NCBI GenBank assembly: GCA_031262895.1
Contig: JAISGW010000128.1
Location: forward strand, 1-15,452
Direction: 5' to 3'
Length of the DNA stretch: 15,452 bases
Source of the DNA: Tannerella sp.
GTDB lineage: Bacteria; Bacteroidota; Bacteroidia; Bacteroidales; Tannerellaceae
In this document: in pieces, positions 7,370 through 14,588 of the stretch
Numbering within the stretch: position 1 is the first letter of the stretch
Layout: each line of letters begins with the position of its first letter
The notes under the pieces: generated by a model
Database searches by the model: none
Told to the model about the DNA's origin: nothing
What the model saw: only the letters and a program-made list of their open reading frames with translations
Program-made: the position numbers and the translations under genes

Positions 7370-8187
7370 ACGGTAAAAAGAATTTGGTCTAAAGGGGCTT
7401 GCATGATTTCACCGCCAAGCAGATAGGCTTTGGAGGGAATGTCAACGGGGCTGATTTGGCGAATATAAAGCCGCAAGGTTTCTGTCAACTGGCTGCATAA
7501 AGCCGTCTCGCCGGAGAGAGAGAGGGTGTCGCCCAGCTGGTCAAGTTGCAGTTGTTGCCAAGCATAAAGCAGGTAATAAAGAATATCTTCGGCCTGTTCG
7601 TAGGCAAAGGTGTTGGCAAAGAGGAGTTTCGAGGCATTAAAGCAGAGCAGGTCCACTCCATGCCGGTCAATGACGGCGAAGAGGTGGCGCCCGGCCGGCA
7701 ATCCCATAGCCTGCTTGCCCAGCATAATCAATTCGGGGGTCAGCGAATGGGTAAATACGGGATTGGCCAACGAACGGGCGCAAAATTCATAAACGGCCTC
7801 GTCCAAAGTGAAGAGAACTTCCGCCCCGGCTTCTTCTAAAGGATTGTCCAAACAACGGGAGGAAGGAGAAATATAAGCAAAATCCAAGAGACGATGCCAT
7901 TCCGTTTTCTCGGCAAGCCAAGCAGGCACGACGATATACGGGCTGTTCGCACAAAGCAGGTCGGTACGCTTATAGTTCCAAGCGAAGCATTCGTTGTCGA
8001 AAAAGGATTCCTTGAGAGAGTCAATATACGGCAAAGCAGGGTCGAAAGACAATTCCCGGTAGAAGAAGCTTTGCCCTTCTCCCGGGTCATAAGCGGAAAA
8101 AGAAAGTCCATCCGGCCGGAGCCGGATGGACATCAGGTATTTTTCCGAAGTGCTTGTATTCAGCGAGTCTGGGATACTGACAATCAT
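7360..8187 (-). CDS. DUF3822 family protein
   Basis: A 275-residue protein of the Bacteroidetes-specific DUF3822 family (PF12864), commonly found next to rsmD. No enzyme motif is visible and there is no signal peptide or membrane segment. The layout, with an N-terminal 'YLMSIRLRPDGLSFSAYD' strand set, a central 'HLFAVIDRHGVDLLCFNASKLLFANTF' strand pair split by a turn, and a C-terminal 'YLLGGEI', recalls actin-like (ASKHA) proteins such as PilM/GspL. That resemblance is by eye and not proven. The gene begins 23 nt after the pseudopilin-like gene and overlaps rsmD by 10 bp, so all three are likely one operon. Function unknown. Confidence 0.8.
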   Translation of the reverse strand: MIVSIPDSLNTSTSEKYLMSIRLRPDGLSFSAYDPGEGQSFFYRELSFDPALPYIDSLKESFFDNECFAWNYKRTDLLCANSPYIVVPAWLAEKTEWHRLLDFAYISPSSRCLDNPLEEAGAEVLFTLDEAVYEFCARSLANPVFTHSLTPELIMLGKQAMGLPAGRHLFAVIDRHGVDLLCFNASKLLFANTFAYEQAEDILYYLLYAWQQLQLDQLGDTLSLSGETALCSQLTETLRLYIRQISPVDIPSKAYLLGGEIMQAPLDQILFTVCE

Positions 8188-8210
8188 TCAACTTCCCTTC
8201 GGCGAGCAAA

Positions 8211-8861
8211 TCAAAGATTCTCCCAGTTGCCCGCGTTGTTGTTGATTTCCGTCAGCGAACCGACGCGTAAGCCCGGGAACTTCTTCAAGACTTTTGCCTC
8301 TTCATCCAAATTGCCCAACAATCGTTTGTTCTGATCGTACAAATAATCGTCGTACTTGGTCGAAGCTTCGAAAACCTTGACGGTGTAACCCGAACCCGAC
8401 TTCAGCGTGGCCGTGTCCATAAAGAACTGGAGGGGAGTCCCGTCCGGTTTCTTGATGCCGGGCACATAACGCAGATTGTCCGCATTGAAGTCTTTGCCAA
8501 ACAAGGTATCCTTAGCGAGCACCCAGAAGGTATCGCGGCGAATGATTCCTTTTTTGACGGCTTCCTGTTCGGTCATGCCTTCCTTCAATTGCTCATCGGT
8601 TAGTTCGCCGACTTTGTTCAAGAAGGGCAGCTTTTCATCGTCCAAGAACTTCGCTAACTCGTCGAAGTTGGCGGCATGTACGCCGTGCCGGTTTTTGTAC
8701 TCTATCTGTGCCTTCCGGATGTCAATCAAACGGGCAATAATGGGCTTCTCTCTTGCATCTTCCACATTTTTGAACCGAATGTTTGTCATCAGGCTTGAGT
8801 AGCACATCCACGCTAGTACGACTACTGCGGCCACAAGCAAAATTTTTACAGCAACTTTCAT
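8211..8861 (-). CDS. Membrane-anchored hypothetical protein, pseudopilin-like
   Basis: A 216-residue protein of unknown function. Residues 4-24 form one hydrophobic helix, with a short Lys-bearing N-terminus that suggests the rest lies outside the cytoplasm. Residues 30-80 (charged helix, 'RLIDIRKAQIEYKNRHG', then 'ANFDELAKFL') closely resemble the long helix and following loop of type II secretion/type IV pilus pseudopilins (GspG-like). A prepilin peptidase G|F/M-E site is not seen, however. C20 lacks a proper lipobox (M at -1). It is the first gene of an operon with DUF3822 and rsmD and has a good -7 box 40 nt upstream. Confidence 0.7.
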   Translation of the reverse strand: MKVAVKILLVAAVVVLAWMCYSSLMTNIRFKNVEDAREKPIIARLIDIRKAQIEYKNRHGVHAANFDELAKFLDDEKLPFLNKVGELTDEQLKEGMTEQEAVKKGIIRRDTFWVLAKDTLFGKDFNADNLRYVPGIKKPDGTPLQFFMDTATLKSGSGYTVKVFEASTKYDDYLYDQNKRLLGNLDEEAKVLKKFPGLRVGSLTEINNNAGNWENL

Positions 8862-8900
8862 GGCTCTCTCTATATTATTGTTTTAAATTATTTCGCACGG

Positions 8901-8908
8901 CAAATTTA
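8901..8908 (-). promoter_or_regulatory. Putative -7 box (TAAATTTG) for the pseudopilin-like/DUF3822/rsmD operon
   Basis: The minus strand reads TAAATTTG from 8908 to 8901, a perfect TAnnTTTG match 40 nt before the start codon at 8861. No clear -33 TTTG is seen. On the other strand TATCTTTA (8929-8936) is a one-mismatch -7 box that could serve the helicase gene at 8960; this second call is weak. Confidence 0.45.
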
Positions 8909-8922
8909 GGAAAGAATATTTA

Positions 8923-8956
8923 ATGCGCTATCTTTATCCCGAAATTTATTGCGCAT
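8923..8956. repeat. Inverted repeat ATGCGC / GCGCAT just upstream of the helicase start
   Basis: ATGCGC at 8923-8928 and GCGCAT at 8951-8956 form a 6-bp stem with a 22-nt spacer, flanked by A/T-rich runs that extend weak pairing. The right arm ends 3 nt before the ATG at 8960 and the arms bracket the weak TATCTTTA box. It could be an operator or a leader hairpin over the ribosome landing site, or chance. Confidence 0.3.
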
Positions 8957-8959
8957 AAA

Positions 8960-10354
8960 ATGAGAAATACCGATTTCTGCGGCCAAATAGTTCAATATTT
9001 CCCCCACACGCCCACTCCAGACCAGACTTCGGCCATGGAAAACCTGTCCGCTTTCCTTGCCAACACGGAAGCGGAAGGGGCTTTTTTGCTTAAGGGTTAT
9101 GCCGGCACGGGCAAGACTTCACTAATAGGTGCCCTGGTAAAAGCACTCACGGCCTGGCGCCAAAAATGCCTGCTGTTGGCGCCCACCGGACGGGCGGCCA
9201 AAGTCTTTTCCGCCTATGCCGAGCAGCCAGCCTTTACCATTCATAAAAAGATATACCGCCAAAAGAGTTTTTCCGGCCAAGAGGAAGGCTTTACTTTGGC
9301 CAACAATTTGCATAAACATACGCTTTTCCTGGTTGACGAAGCTTCCATGATTAGCGACGGCCTGCTGGAAGACTTATTGCATTACGTTTATTCGGGCGAG
9401 GGATGCCGCCTGATACTGATTGGCGACGAGGCGCAGCTTCCTCCGGTAGGTTTGGATTACAGTCCGGCCCTCAATCCGGCCCGTTTGCATGAGCACAACT
9501 TGCAAGTCACGGAATTCAAACTCCAACAAGTGGTCCGTCAAGCCGAAGATTCGGGCATCCTTTATAATGCGACCTGTTTGCGGCAAGCCTTGCAACAAAA
9601 GCGGGTAGGCACGGCACCGCACTTCCGTCTAAACATAGGAAACGACCTGCGGAAAATAGGTGGGGCCGAACTGTTGGAGGAGATTTCTTCGGCTTACGAC
9701 CGCGACGGCATCGACGAGACGCTGGTCGTGGTGCGTTCCAACAAGCGGGCGAACATGTACAATGCCGGCATACGAAACCGCATTCTGTACCGCGAAGAAG
9801 AACTCTCGTCGGGCGACCTGCTGATGGTAGCGAAAAACAATTATTACTGGTTGGCCGGCAGTCCGGAAGAAAGCGAGTTTATCGCCAACGGCGAAATGAT
9901 AGAGGTCTTGCGCGTACATAAGGTGGAAGAACGCTATGGCTTCCGCTTTGCCGACGTGCGGGTGCGCTTTCGCGACTACGAATCGGAGACCGACATGAAA
10001 ATCCTTCTCGACACCCTGCAGGCGGAAGCGCCGGCCTTACCCAGGGAGGCTTCCGACCGGCTTTTCCATGCCGTATGGGATGAATACGCCGATATTCCCC
10101 GAAAAGCCGAGCGTCTGAAAAAGGTAAAGAACGACCCTTATTTTAATGTCGTACAGGTGAAATACGCCTATTCGATTACTTGCCATAAGGCGCAAGGCGG
10201 ACAGTGGAAGAATGTTTTCCTGGACATCGGCTACGTGCCGGAAAACGGGATGGGAGAAGATTTCTATCGTTGGTTATACACGGCCCTGACCCGCTCTTCT
10301 TCCCGTCTGTATTTAATCAATTTGCCGAAGATGTTTGAAGAACCGCTCCTTTGA
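8960..10354 (+). CDS. Compact RecD-like superfamily 1 DNA helicase
   Basis: A 464-residue SF1B helicase related to RecD/RecD2 but without the long N-terminal region of RecD2 (typically over 700 residues). Visible motifs: Walker A GYAGTGKTS (46-54), motif Ia 'APTGRAAKVFS', Walker B LVDEAS (124-129), motif III GDEAQLPPVG (155-164), a central 'VVRSNKRAN', motif V 'SITCHKAQGGQW' and motif VI 'YTALTRS' (440-446) in a UvrD_C_2-like end domain. Predicted 5'-3' DNA unwinding in repair or recombination; the physiological role of this short form is unknown. It is transcribed alone, and its end overlaps waaA/kdtA on the opposite strand by 38 bp. The name recD is avoided because no RecB/RecC partners are in view. 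Confidence 0.88.
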   Translation: MRNTDFCGQIVQYFPHTPTPDQTSAMENLSAFLANTEAEGAFLLKGYAGTGKTSLIGALVKALTAWRQKCLLLAPTGRAAKVFSAYAEQPAFTIHKKIYRQKSFSGQEEGFTLANNLHKHTLFLVDEASMISDGLLEDLLHYVYSGEGCRLILIGDEAQLPPVGLDYSPALNPARLHEHNLQVTEFKLQQVVRQAEDSGILYNATCLRQALQQKRVGTAPHFRLNIGNDLRKIGGAELLEEISSAYDRDGIDETLVVVRSNKRANMYNAGIRNRILYREEELSSGDLLMVAKNNYYWLAGSPEESEFIANGEMIEVLRVHKVEERYGFRFADVRVRFRDYESETDMKILLDTLQAEAPALPREASDRLFHAVWDEYADIPRKAERLKKVKNDPYFNVVQVKYAYSITCHKAQGGQWKNVFLDIGYVPENGMGEDFYRWLYTALTRSSSRLYLINLPKMFEEPLL

Positions 10355-11588
10355 GGGGCAGAGCTTGCATGATATGCTCGGTGGCACCAGTGTGTTCGTT
10401 GACGAAGTCACCTGCAGCCCGTCCGGCGGCAGACAAGCGTCCGGCATCGGTTCTAAAACCATCTACGCATGCTTGAAAGGAATCGGTTTTATCCACGGAA
10501 AAGCCGCCCCCGCAAGCGAGAAGGTCGCGGGCTTCCTTAAACTTCCCATAGTTAGGACCGAAAATGACCGGAATTCCGTAAACGGCTGCTTCCAATATAT
10601 TATGTATGCCTTTGCCAAAGCCGCCTCCCACGTAAGCCAAGTTCCCGTAACGGTAAACCGAGGAAAGCAGGCCGAAGCAGTCAATGACGAGGCAGTCTGC
10701 CCCGACCATGTCGGCCTCCTTCGCCTTGGACAGGCGAACAGCGGGGCGTCGCATGGAAGCCAGCAGCTTTTCCAAGCGGCTTTCGTCGAACTCATGCGGG
10801 GCCAAGACGAGTTTCATCTCCGGATGGGCATTGAAATAAGGGATGAGTAGGTCTTCATCGAGCGGCCAGGTGCTGCCGGCAACCAAGACAAAAGGAGAGG
10901 ATGCCTGTCCCGCGGCAAATTTTTCCAAGAGAGGAAGAGGGCGCGCCTCACGGCTCACGGCCGAGACCCGGTCGAAACGCGTGTCGCCGGCCACGCTCAC
11001 ATGGACGAAACCGAAACGTTTCAGCAAAGCGCAAGAAGGCTCGTCTTGAACAAAAATATGCCTAAAGCAACGCAGGGCGGCCAAGAAAGGACGCCCGTAC
11101 CAATGAAAGAACCACTGCTCGGGGCGGAAAATAGCCGATATGCTGAAAACGGGGATATGCAGCCGCCGCAACTCACGCAGATAATTGTACCAAAACTCGT
11201 ATTTGATAAAGATGGCCATGACAGGATGTGCCAGACGCAGGAACTCGCGCACCCGTCCGGAGGTGTCGAAAGGCAGATAGCATACCACGTCGGCCAAGGG
11301 ATAATTCTTCCTTACCTCGTAGCCCGAAGGCGAAAAGAAGGTAAGAAGTATCTTATATTGCGGGAACTCCGCTTTCAAGCGCTCTATCAGAGGACGTCCC
11401 TGTTCAAATTCGCCCAAGGAAGCCGCATGAAACCAAATATAGGAGCCGTCCTCCTCTATTTTCTCCTTCAGCAGGCGTTTGGCGTCTTTTTGTCCGGCAA
11501 GCATGAGCCGTGCCTTCCGATGGAAAGGAGAAGCTGCTTTCACGCAAGCGGCATATATGCGGATGCCGCAATTATAGATTAGATGCAT
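10317..11588 (-). CDS. waaA: 3-deoxy-D-manno-octulosonic acid (Kdo) transferase
   Basis: WaaA (KdtA) transfers Kdo from CMP-Kdo to lipid IVA at the inner leaflet of the inner membrane, starting the lipopolysaccharide core. The 423 residues match the family. An N-terminal hydrophobic anchor-like start (LIYNCGIRIYAACVKAAS) is followed by 'HAASLGEFEQG' (54-64), whose E60 corresponds to the catalytic Glu. 'KYEFW' (129-133), 'GDTRFDRV' (201-208) and the CMP-binding 'GGGFGKGIHNILEAA' (321-335) complete the GT-B pattern. The ATG lies only 9 nt beyond the T-tract of the tsf terminator, so its transcription must come from read-through or from a promoter inside the 69-nt gap. The 3' end overlaps the helicase gene by 38 bp. 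Whether it adds one or two Kdo residues cannot be told. Confidence 0.94.
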   Translation of the reverse strand: MHLIYNCGIRIYAACVKAASPFHRKARLMLAGQKDAKRLLKEKIEEDGSYIWFHAASLGEFEQGRPLIERLKAEFPQYKILLTFFSPSGYEVRKNYPLADVVCYLPFDTSGRVREFLRLAHPVMAIFIKYEFWYNYLRELRRLHIPVFSISAIFRPEQWFFHWYGRPFLAALRCFRHIFVQDEPSCALLKRFGFVHVSVAGDTRFDRVSAVSREARPLPLLEKFAAGQASSPFVLVAGSTWPLDEDLLIPYFNAHPEMKLVLAPHEFDESRLEKLLASMRRPAVRLSKAKEADMVGADCLVIDCFGLLSSVYRYGNLAYVGGGFGKGIHNILEAAVYGIPVIFGPNYGKFKEARDLLACGGGFSVDKTDSFQACVDGFRTDAGRLSAAGRAAGDFVNEHTGATEHIMQALPLKGAVLQTSSAN

Positions 11589-11597
11589 TTAAAGATG

Positions 11598-11636
11598 AAA
11601 AAAACGGGCTTCCCTGCCAAAGGCAGAGGAAACCCG
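11598..11636 (-). terminator. Rho-independent terminator after tsf
   Basis: On the minus strand a long GC-rich hairpin (arms 11622-11636 and 11605-11618, loop TTT, one bulge or mismatch in the middle) is followed by seven T (11604-11598). This is a textbook intrinsic terminator for the rplM-rpsI-rpsB-tsf operon. It lies 21 nt after the tsf stop and its T-tract ends 9 nt before the waaA start codon. Confidence 0.9.
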
Positions 11637-11657
11637 CCAAACGATAAATTAAACGCC

Positions 11658-12485
11658 TTATTCCATATTCAATGTCACGCGCTTGAAAGCGGCAACGGTG
11701 AGTTCCTTATCGTGTTGCTTGAGGTATTGCCCGATGTTTATCTTGTTGTCCTTGACAAATTCCTGGAGCAACAAGGTGTTCTCCTTGTAATACTTCTGCA
11801 GGGCACCCTCAACGATACGGTCGATAAGGTTTTCCGGCTTGCCGGCTTCGCGCGCCTTGTCGCGGGCGATTTCCTTTTCCTCGTCGAGGATTTTCGCGGG
11901 AACTTCCTCGGGGCGTACGGATACCGGAGCCATGGCAGCCACTTGCATGGCCACTTCGTGCATGACGGTCTTGTCGGCGGGCTTGTTGAAGGCCACGATA
12001 GTGGCCAACTTATTCCCCGGGTGCACGTAAAACGCAGCGGTATCAGCCTTGAGGAACTCATAATATCCGAGTTCTATCTTTTCGCCGGTGACCCCGATGC
12101 GGTCGGTGATATGGTCCTGCACGCTGCGTCCTTCCTTATCCATCTTTTCGGCCAAGAGGGCGGCCAAAGAAGCCGGCTTCTTAGCCATGGCCAAATCAAG
12201 TATGTCTTTCGTGAGCGCGATGAACTGTTCGTTCTTGGCCACGAAGTCGGTTTCGCATTTCAGTGCCACGATGGCGGCGAAGCCTTCTTCGACGGCGGCC
12301 AACACACAACCCTCCGAAGCTTCCCTGTCGGAACGCTTGGCGGCCACGACCTGCCCCTTTTTACGGATAATTTCCATCGCCTTTTCGAAGTCGTGATCGG
12401 CTTCTTCCAGTGCATGTTTGCAATCCATCATCCCGGCCCCGCTCATTTTGCGGAGATGGGTGATTTCTGCCATTGTAACTGCCAT
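11658..12485 (-). CDS. tsf: Translation elongation factor Ts
   Basis: EF-Ts is the nucleotide exchange factor that releases GDP from EF-Tu in the cytoplasm. The 275-residue product has the N-terminal UBA-like domain ('ITHLRKMSGAGMMDCKHAL'), the EF-Tu contact motif TDFVAKN (79-85) and the two-part core that follows. The length is near that of E. coli (283). The start at 12485 gives the MAVTMAEI form; the second Met (residue 5) would give the form seen in other phyla, so the first four residues are less certain. It follows rpsB by 32 nt, the usual pairing, and is closed by a strong terminator. Confidence 0.97.
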   Translation of the reverse strand: MAVTMAEITHLRKMSGAGMMDCKHALEEADHDFEKAMEIIRKKGQVVAAKRSDREASEGCVLAAVEEGFAAIVALKCETDFVAKNEQFIALTKDILDLAMAKKPASLAALLAEKMDKEGRSVQDHITDRIGVTGEKIELGYYEFLKADTAAFYVHPGNKLATIVAFNKPADKTVMHEVAMQVAAMAPVSVRPEEVPAKILDEEKEIARDKAREAGKPENLIDRIVEGALQKYYKENTLLLQEFVKDNKINIGQYLKQHDKELTVAAFKRVTLNME

Positions 12486-12517
12486 AATCTTATATCTTGT
12501 TTTTGTTTGTTCTTATT

Positions 12518-13423
12518 TTATTCGGCTGCTGTTGCTTCCTCTGCAGGAGCTGCGGCTACCGTTTCTTCGGGGGCATTGGCTTCGGCTGTTTCGGCTTTCA
12601 CTTCGGGAGCCGGTTTTTCGGCCTCGGCAGCCTCATCACGGTGCGGGCGTTCCTTACGTGCGGAAGATTTGGCGCGACGGTCGCGGCGCGGCGCGGCTGC
12701 AGCTTCTTCTTCGGCCGGTTCGTCCAGCTTCTCCGCCTTACGTTCTTGCAGGCCCTCGTTGATGGCTTCCGTAAGCGCATTGACGATGACGTTGATAGAA
12801 TCGGAAGCGTCGTCGTTGGCCGGGATGACAAAGTCTACATCCGTAGGGTCGGAATTGGTGTCAACCATGGCAAAGACAGGAATACCCAAACGGCTGGCCT
12901 CGCGCACGGCGATGCGTTCCTTCATCACGTCAACGACGAAGAGGGCGGCGGGCAAGCGGGTCATGTCGGCTATGGAGCCGAGGGTTTTCTCCAACTTGGC
13001 GCGTTGCCGGGTGATTTGCAACTTTTCACGTTTGGACAAGTTGTCGAAGGTGCCGTCTTTGGTCATCTTGTCGATGTTGGCCATCTTTTTGACGGCCTTG
13101 CGGATGGTGGGGAAGTTGGTCAACATGCCGCCGGGCCAGCGTTCGATAACGTAAGGCATGCCCACCGACACGGCTTTTTCGGCCACGATTTGCTTCGCTT
13201 GCTTCTTGGTGGCCACGAAAAGGATACGTTTGCCGTTCTTGGCCAAGTTTTTCATGGCTTCAGCCGCCTCGTCAACCTTGGCGACTGTCTTATACAGGTC
13301 TATGACGTGGATACCATTGCGCTCCATAAAGATGTAAGGAGCCATAGCCGGGTTCCATTTCCTTTTCAAGTGTCCGAAGTGGACGCCGGCTTCCAATAAC
13401 TGATCAAAATTAACTCTTGACAT
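12518..13423 (-). CDS. rpsB: 30S ribosomal protein S2 with long Ala/Glu-rich tail
   Basis: S2 binds late to the 30S subunit near S1 and the head-body hinge. Residues 1-225 are a complete S2 core ('LLEAGVHFGHLKRKWNP' at the start, 'ERWPGGMLTNF' at 94-104, 'DTNSDPTDVDFVIPANDD' near 188-205). Residues 231-301 are an extra low-complexity tail: first an acidic patch, then a basic Arg/Lys patch (246-262), then an Ala/Glu/Pro-rich stretch. E. coli S2 is about 241 residues. The tail is in frame and ends cleanly. Upstream, a 138-nt spacer from rpsI contains two hairpins and no good -7 box, so transcription probably comes from the rplM promoter. Confidence 0.97.
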   Translation of the reverse strand: MSRVNFDQLLEAGVHFGHLKRKWNPAMAPYIFMERNGIHVIDLYKTVAKVDEAAEAMKNLAKNGKRILFVATKKQAKQIVAEKAVSVGMPYVIERWPGGMLTNFPTIRKAVKKMANIDKMTKDGTFDNLSKREKLQITRQRAKLEKTLGSIADMTRLPAALFVVDVMKERIAVREASRLGIPVFAMVDTNSDPTDVDFVIPANDDASDSINVIVNALTEAINEGLQERKAEKLDEPAEEEAAAAPRRDRRAKSSARKERPHRDEAAEAEKPAPEVKAETAEANAPEETVAAAPAEEATAAE

Positions 13424-13471
13424 GGGTTTTGTTTGTTTCTTTAAATCGTTTACATTCTGTTACCATTCAAC

Positions 13472-13534
13472 CGGCGGGTAGTCGCCGCACATATCGGCAT
13501 GTACAAAGAATCCGGCCGGTTTAGATACTAAACG
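13472..13534 (-). promoter_or_regulatory. Two hairpins in the rpsI-rpsB spacer, possible S2 leader
   Basis: On the minus strand GTTTAG-TAT-CTAAAC (13534-13520) is a perfect 6-bp stem with a 3-nt loop. It is followed, after a CCGGCCGG palindrome (13520-13513), by CGGCG-ACTACC-CGCCG (13487-13472), a 5-bp all-GC stem with a 6-nt loop. Neither is followed by a T-tract, so they are not intrinsic terminators. They lie 49-111 nt before the rpsB start, where autoregulatory S2 leaders occur in other bacteria. Function is inferred. Confidence 0.4.
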
Positions 13535-13561
13535 TTTGTTTCAAAAGGGCAGTTCCTCCCA

Positions 13562-13948
13562 TCAACGTTTACTGAACTGGAACCGCTTGCGCGCTTTCGG
13601 ACGTCCCGGTTTCTTGCGTTCCACCACGCGGGGGTCGCGGGTGACAAAGCCTTCTGCGCGAAGCGCCGGCTTGTCTTCGGGATTGATTTTGATCAAAGCG
13701 CGGGTAATGGCCAAACGGGCGGCTTCCGACTGCCCCTTAAAACCTCCGCCCTTGAGGTTGATGCGGATGTCGTATTGTTCGGACACGTTCAATTTCACAA
13801 GCGGCTGTTTGACGATGAACTGGAGAATGGAGGAGGGGAAGTATTTGTCCAACTCACGTTTGTTGATGTGGATTTTCCCTGTGCCCTCGTTCATGTACAC
13901 ACGAGCCACGGCGGCTTTACGCCGACCGATTGCATTGATTACTTCCAT
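13562..13948 (-). CDS. rpsI: 30S ribosomal protein S9
   Basis: S9 is a head protein of the 30S subunit whose C-terminal tail reaches the P-site tRNA. The 128-residue product has the classic 'GRRKAAVARVYMNEGTGKI' start, 'GGGFKGQSEAARLAITRAL' in the middle and a basic tail ending in KRFQFSKR, with the conserved terminal Arg. It starts 3 nt after the rplM stop, so L13 and S9 are tightly coupled, as in most bacteria. Confidence 0.98.
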   Translation of the reverse strand: MEVINAIGRRKAAVARVYMNEGTGKIHINKRELDKYFPSSILQFIVKQPLVKLNVSEQYDIRINLKGGGFKGQSEAARLAITRALIKINPEDKPALRAEGFVTRDPRVVERKKPGRPKARKRFQFSKR

Positions 13949-13951
13949 ACG

Positions 13952-14407
13952 TTATTTTAGTGTATTGATGTCGATAAACTTGGGTTGTTGGGCCTGGTGC
14001 GGATGTTCTTCGCCGGCGTACACGTAAAGGTTACCCAGCAACTTGGCGCCCAGCCGATTCTTCGGGAGCATACCCTTGACGACTTGGCGGAAAAGACGGT
14101 CCGGACCCTTCTTCATCAGGCCGGCGGGCGTAAAGGCGCGTTGTCCGCCGGGATAACCCGTATAGCGCAGGTAAACCCGCTCGTCCCATTTCTTGCCCGT
14201 CATATTCACCTTGTCGGCATGGATAATGATGACGTTGTCGCCGCAATCCACATGCGGCGTGAAGCTCGGCTTGTATTTACCGCGCAAGAGCTTGGCCACC
14301 TTCGAACCGATGCGGCCCAAAGACTGACCCGTGGCATCTACCACGACCCATTCCTTTTTTACCGTTGCCTTGTTGGCGGAAAGGGTCTTGTAACTTAAAG
14401 TATCCAC
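13952..14407 (-). CDS. rplM: 50S ribosomal protein L13
   Basis: L13 is an early-assembly 50S protein. The 151-residue product is full length, with 'WVVVDATGQSLGRIGSKVAKLLRGK' (split by the loop) at the N-terminus, 'GDNVIIIHADKV' and 'GMLPKNRLG' near the C-terminus. It is the first gene of the rplM-rpsI-rpsB-tsf transcript, driven by the best promoter in the window (14534-14564) with a leader of about 120 nt. Confidence 0.98.
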   Translation of the reverse strand: MDTLSYKTLSANKATVKKEWVVVDATGQSLGRIGSKVAKLLRGKYKPSFTPHVDCGDNVIIIHADKVNMTGKKWDERVYLRYTGYPGGQRAFTPAGLMKKGPDRLFRQVVKGMLPKNRLGAKLLGNLYVYAGEEHPHQAQQPKFIDINTLK

Positions 14408-14473
14408 TTTCTTCTTTTAAATTTTAATTAGTACTCAAAAACGAGCGCCCCCCCAGCATTCCCGCGACGGACA

Positions 14474-14533
14474 CAAGCCGCAACAATGCGTTAAAGGCTA
14501 AACTCTTAACCTATTTGGATAATATTCGGCTTG
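14474..14533 (-). promoter_or_regulatory. Structured leader of the rplM operon
   Basis: On the minus strand CAAGCCG (14533-14527) can pair with CGGCTTG (14480-14474), closing a region that contains a hairpin AGGTTA-AGAGTT-TAGCCT (14512-14495; 6 bp including one G-U, 6-nt loop). The fold sits at the very start of the leader. The outer left arm directly follows the -7 box, so it may be partly outside the transcript. Could be an L13 autoregulatory leader; this is not shown. Confidence 0.4.
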
Positions 14534-14564
14534 CAAAAGTAGGGCATTTATAGGAAACGGCAAA
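14534..14564 (-). promoter_or_regulatory. rplM operon promoter (TTTG-N19-TACTTTTG)
   Basis: The minus strand has TTTG at 14564-14561 and TACTTTTG at 14541-14534, separated by 19 nt. This is a full match to the Bacteroidetes -33/-7 consensus. Expected transcription start is near 14527-14530, about 120 nt before the rplM start codon. It probably drives all four translation genes. Confidence 0.8.
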
Positions 14565-14588
14565 ACTTTCCCCTCATTTCTTGGGGAC

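Noticed and set aside
11583..13154. 523-residue rightward open frame
   Set aside because: It is antisense to tsf and rpsB, which are certain; the translation is low-complexity His/Gly/Ser shadow sequence.
14569..14587. TCCCC/GGGGA hairpin upstream of the rplM promoter as a terminator
   Set aside because: Only a 5-bp stem with a 9-nt loop and no T-tract on either strand.
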